Origin: an uncultured Clostridia bacterium | GTDB lineage: Bacteria; Bacillota; Clostridia; TANB77; CAG-508 | Reading direction: 5' to 3' | Assembly (NCBI GenBank): GCA_947631315.1 | Contig: CANRLA010000073.1 | Coordinates: 1-6,740 of the forward strand | DNA length: 6,740 nt | In this document: positions 4,828 through 6,740 of the stretch, in pieces | How positions within the stretch are numbered: position 1 is the first letter of the stretch | Layout of the letters: every line of letters begins with the position of its first letter | Notes under the pieces: generated by a model | What the model saw: the letters and a program-made list of their open reading frames with translations, nothing else | Told to the model about the DNA's origin: nothing | Databases searched by the model: none | Position numbers and translations under genes: made by a program

Positions 4828-6476
4828 TTTAATCTTTCTCCTGGCACAAGATACATTGTTTTTAAGTCACTTAATGTGTAAACTTCATCTAAGTCATCTA
4901 ACTGAATAATTTTTCTTTCGGCTACTTGACCTCTAACACTCGCAGTGTCATACATATTAAGTTTTTCAATAACAATACTATTTCCATAATTGCAACTAAG
5001 TCTCCAAGAAACTCCTTCTTCCTTCATTTTACTATTATACATGCCATAATTTCTTTCATGAATTGGAGTCAATGGCTCATTTTCTTTATTTGTCAATCCC
5101 TTAAATTCATGAATTGCTCTTCCAAGATTGCAAATAATTCCAGTATCTATAGTAAAATCGGCATCAAAGAAATTCTTTGCAGGATATCCTGCAATCTGCA
5201 GTGCAGAAACATATGCATTTACCATAGGTAAAACTTCATTAGTTATATAATCATATTTATTTTGCTTTCCATTTGACTTGTACTTATTAGCAATCATTCT
5301 GCAAATATTCAGTACGTTATAGACATCTTTCCATGTAGCATCTTCAAATTTATCAAGACTTTTTAATCCTTTAGTCTTTTTTAATTCTATAATACTATTT
5401 AGCAAAAATCTTTCTAAAACAATATAACCTGAAGTTTGTCTAATTTCTGTTCTAGGATAAATACACATACCATAATTTCCATTTTCAGTTATACTAGGAT
5501 TAATTGCATAGTACTTACCATCATAATTACTCATAAGGTAAATTTCTACAACTTTATAATCCTGAAAATTTCCAATAATGAATTTATGACATGTTTTTTT
5601 AAGCTTTTCAAGTGTTTGGAATGCTTCATATGTTTCTATGCTATAAAACTCTGTTGCATCCTCAGTTAAAAAAATCTGATGATTGAATGGATCTTTAACA
5701 TAGGCTTCCTTCATTTCAACATTACACTGCTTAGAAATGAATAAATAATTTCCTACACAGATAATTTTGTGATTTAAGACTTCAGTTTCAAATACTTCTT
5801 CAATTTCAACTAAAGGCTTATATCTAAGTTCTACACACATATTTCTGCTTCCTGCACCACACAACTCATAATATGGCTTATAGATTTCTAATAAATTAGC
5901 CATATCAAGTGTGTAATCAAACTGACTATATGTGGCATTTTTACTACACCATCCAATTTCATAAGGAGTAAAAGAAAGTCTTACTCCTCCAAGTCCATCT
6001 TCATAAAGAAGATTAATTCTTTTATGCATATCATTCAGTTCTTCATTATATCTACTATAACTAACTGTTGAAATTCTAGTTGCTACACCCAATTCTTTGA
6101 ATGCTAGTTTGATAAATAGATCTAAATATGGATAATTCCCAATATCATTATCAAGATATGGAAAAATCACACCATTTCTATGTTCATATCTATCATATGT
6201 TATAAAAGAATAATTTTCTTTCATCTGTGGAGATGCATATTTTAAAGCTGCAATAATATTTCTTATTCTCCGCTCTTCCCAAAATTCAACTCTTGCATTT
6301 GCAGTTTTACTACAAATTTCACATGCATTTAGGCATCCAATCTGAGGCTGAAAATGTCTCATTTTTGAAAAAAATTCTTCAGGCATCTTACTAAATTCCT
6401 TTATCAACTTTTTTCTTTCATTGTAATCCTGATTACAAAGTTCTATCTCATCTGTTAAAAGATATTTTTTATTCAT
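4824..6476 (-). CDS. Radical-SAM-like protein of unknown substrate (550 aa)
   Basis: A large cytosolic protein with a likely [4Fe-4S]/S-adenosylmethionine site: GCLNACEICSK (47-57) holds the CX3CX2C motif (Cys48, Cys52, Cys55). After it come radical-SAM-like barrel segments, such as YLDNDIGNYPYLDLFIKLAFKELGVATRISTVSYSR (107-142) and GGVRLSFTPYE (163-173). More cysteines (177, 206, 214, 240, 251, 296, 338, 392, 449, 495) may form a second cluster or be structural. Residues about 220-550 match no domain I recognise. The ATG at 6476 is chosen because AGAGGT lies 7 nt upstream; a longer reading from 6569 adds 31 residues that lie wholly inside the kinase gene. It overlaps the kinase gene by 8 bp and the NADAR gene by 4 bp. 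Operon partners suggest modification of a nucleotide, nucleoside or ribosyl compound, which is an inference. Confidence 0.8.
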   Translation of the reverse strand: MNKKYLLTDEIELCNQDYNERKKLIKEFSKMPEEFFSKMRHFQPQIGCLNACEICSKTANARVEFWEERRIRNIIAALKYASPQMKENYSFITYDRYEHRNGVIFPYLDNDIGNYPYLDLFIKLAFKELGVATRISTVSYSRYNEELNDMHKRINLLYEDGLGGVRLSFTPYEIGWCSKNATYSQFDYTLDMANLLEIYKPYYELCGAGSRNMCVELRYKPLVEIEEVFETEVLNHKIICVGNYLFISKQCNVEMKEAYVKDPFNHQIFLTEDATEFYSIETYEAFQTLEKLKKTCHKFIIGNFQDYKVVEIYLMSNYDGKYYAINPSITENGNYGMCIYPRTEIRQTSGYIVLERFLLNSIIELKKTKGLKSLDKFEDATWKDVYNVLNICRMIANKYKSNGKQNKYDYITNEVLPMVNAYVSALQIAGYPAKNFFDADFTIDTGIICNLGRAIHEFKGLTNKENEPLTPIHERNYGMYNSKMKEEGVSWRLSCNYGNSIVIEKLNMYDTASVRGQVAERKIIQLDDLDEVYTLSDLKTMYLVPGERLK

Positions 6477-6740
6477 ACTGTCTACCTCTTTCCTTAATTG
6501 ATATAAATAATTTTTTAACATTTTTCTGAACATCTGTACTATCGTTATTAAAAACAATAATTGGACCACTTTCTAAGCCAAGAAAATAATTAAATTTCTT
6601 ATTAAATTGTTCTCTTTTTTTACTGTCATCTAATACTTTATCTAGAATTGATTTCCCCCTTTCTGTGATACGCTTTTGTCTAATTTCTTCATTTAACTTA
6701 ACAAAGATTGTCAAGTCAGGTTTTAAAATGTCATAGGTTT
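6469..6740 (-). CDS. Thymidylate/deoxynucleoside-kinase-like protein, C-terminal part
   Basis: The last 90 codons of a protein whose start is beyond the right edge. The reading frame is open to the window end, so the apparent TTG start at 6714 is not the real start. The segment TYDILKPDLTIFVKLNEEIRQKRITERGK is typical of P-loop nucleoside/nucleotide kinases of the thymidylate-kinase fold: a strand with the PDL(T/V)I motif followed by a helix with an arginine-rich lid (RQKRITERG). The later GPIIVFNNDSTDVQKNVKKL matches the terminal strand and helix of that fold. The P-loop itself is not in the window, so the substrate is unknown. The stop overlaps the start of the radical-SAM gene by 8 bp, which makes this the upstream member of the same operon. 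Confidence 0.65.
   Translation of the reverse strand, partial: TYDILKPDLTIFVKLNEEIRQKRITERGKSILDKVLDDSKKREQFNKKFNYFLGLESGPIIVFNNDSTDVQKNVKKLFISIKERGRQYE
6485..6490 (-). promoter_or_regulatory. Ribosome binding site that fixes the radical-SAM start
   Basis: AGAGGT on the minus strand (in GGAAAGAGGTAGACAGT), 8 nt before the ATG at 6476 and inside the 3' end of the kinase gene. No comparable site precedes the upstream in-frame start at 6569. Confidence 0.65.

Noticed and set aside
4926..5669. Two plus-strand ORFs (4926-5231 and 5436-5669) opposite the radical-SAM gene
   Set aside because: Both are antisense to a well-supported gene and have no recognisable motif or ribosome binding site.
6477..6569. 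31-residue N-terminal extension of the radical-SAM protein
   Set aside because: It lies inside the kinase coding region and lacks a ribosome binding site, while the Met at 6476 has AGAGGT at good spacing.

Overview
This is a very AT-rich window in which every convincing gene lies on the minus strand, so it reads from right to left. The base composition, the strong AGGAGG-type ribosome binding sites, the Gram-positive-style prepilins (K-G-I-T-L-V/I-A-L start) and the protein families suggest a low-GC member of the Bacillota, most likely an uncultured Clostridia-type bacterium. This is inferred from style, not from a marker gene.

Right part (6740 down to about 3850): a tightly packed operon. 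It holds the C-terminal part of a thymidylate/deoxynucleoside-kinase-like protein (cut by the window edge), a 550-residue protein with a CX3CX2C radical-SAM motif, a NADAR/YbiA-family N-glycosidase and a GreA-type elongation factor. The first three genes overlap by a few bases and greA follows after 17 bases, so translation is probably coupled. A strong 16-bp hairpin with T tracts on both sides closes the operon. Kinase, radical-SAM and NADAR genes together suggest nucleotide or ADP-ribose-like chemistry, but the substrate cannot be read from the sequence. A CYTH-domain protein gene with its own ribosome binding site and terminator follows.

Middle (3231 to 2069): a 220-bp spacer holds the CYTH terminator, a pair of AAACAGATAYG direct repeats, a hairpin that covers a Shine-Dalgarno sequence and a possible 10-codon leader ORF. 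Next comes an intact tyrosine recombinase with all catalytic residues.

Left part (2068 to 1): directly after the recombinase stop codon there is an alternating array of separator, prepilin gene, separator, prepilin gene. The first prepilin carries a C-terminal LamG/concanavalin-A-like domain; the second runs off the window. Each separator (about 200 to 235 bp) starts and ends with an AT-rich imperfect palindrome. The two palindromes of one separator have exactly complementary 7-nt loops. The loops differ between the two separators at two positions, and both changes are compensated in the partner. Such covarying paired palindromes around surface-protein genes next to a recombinase are the most interesting signal here. 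They could be folded recombination sites of a pilin cassette array, or RNA/DNA regulatory structures. The sequence alone does not decide between these.
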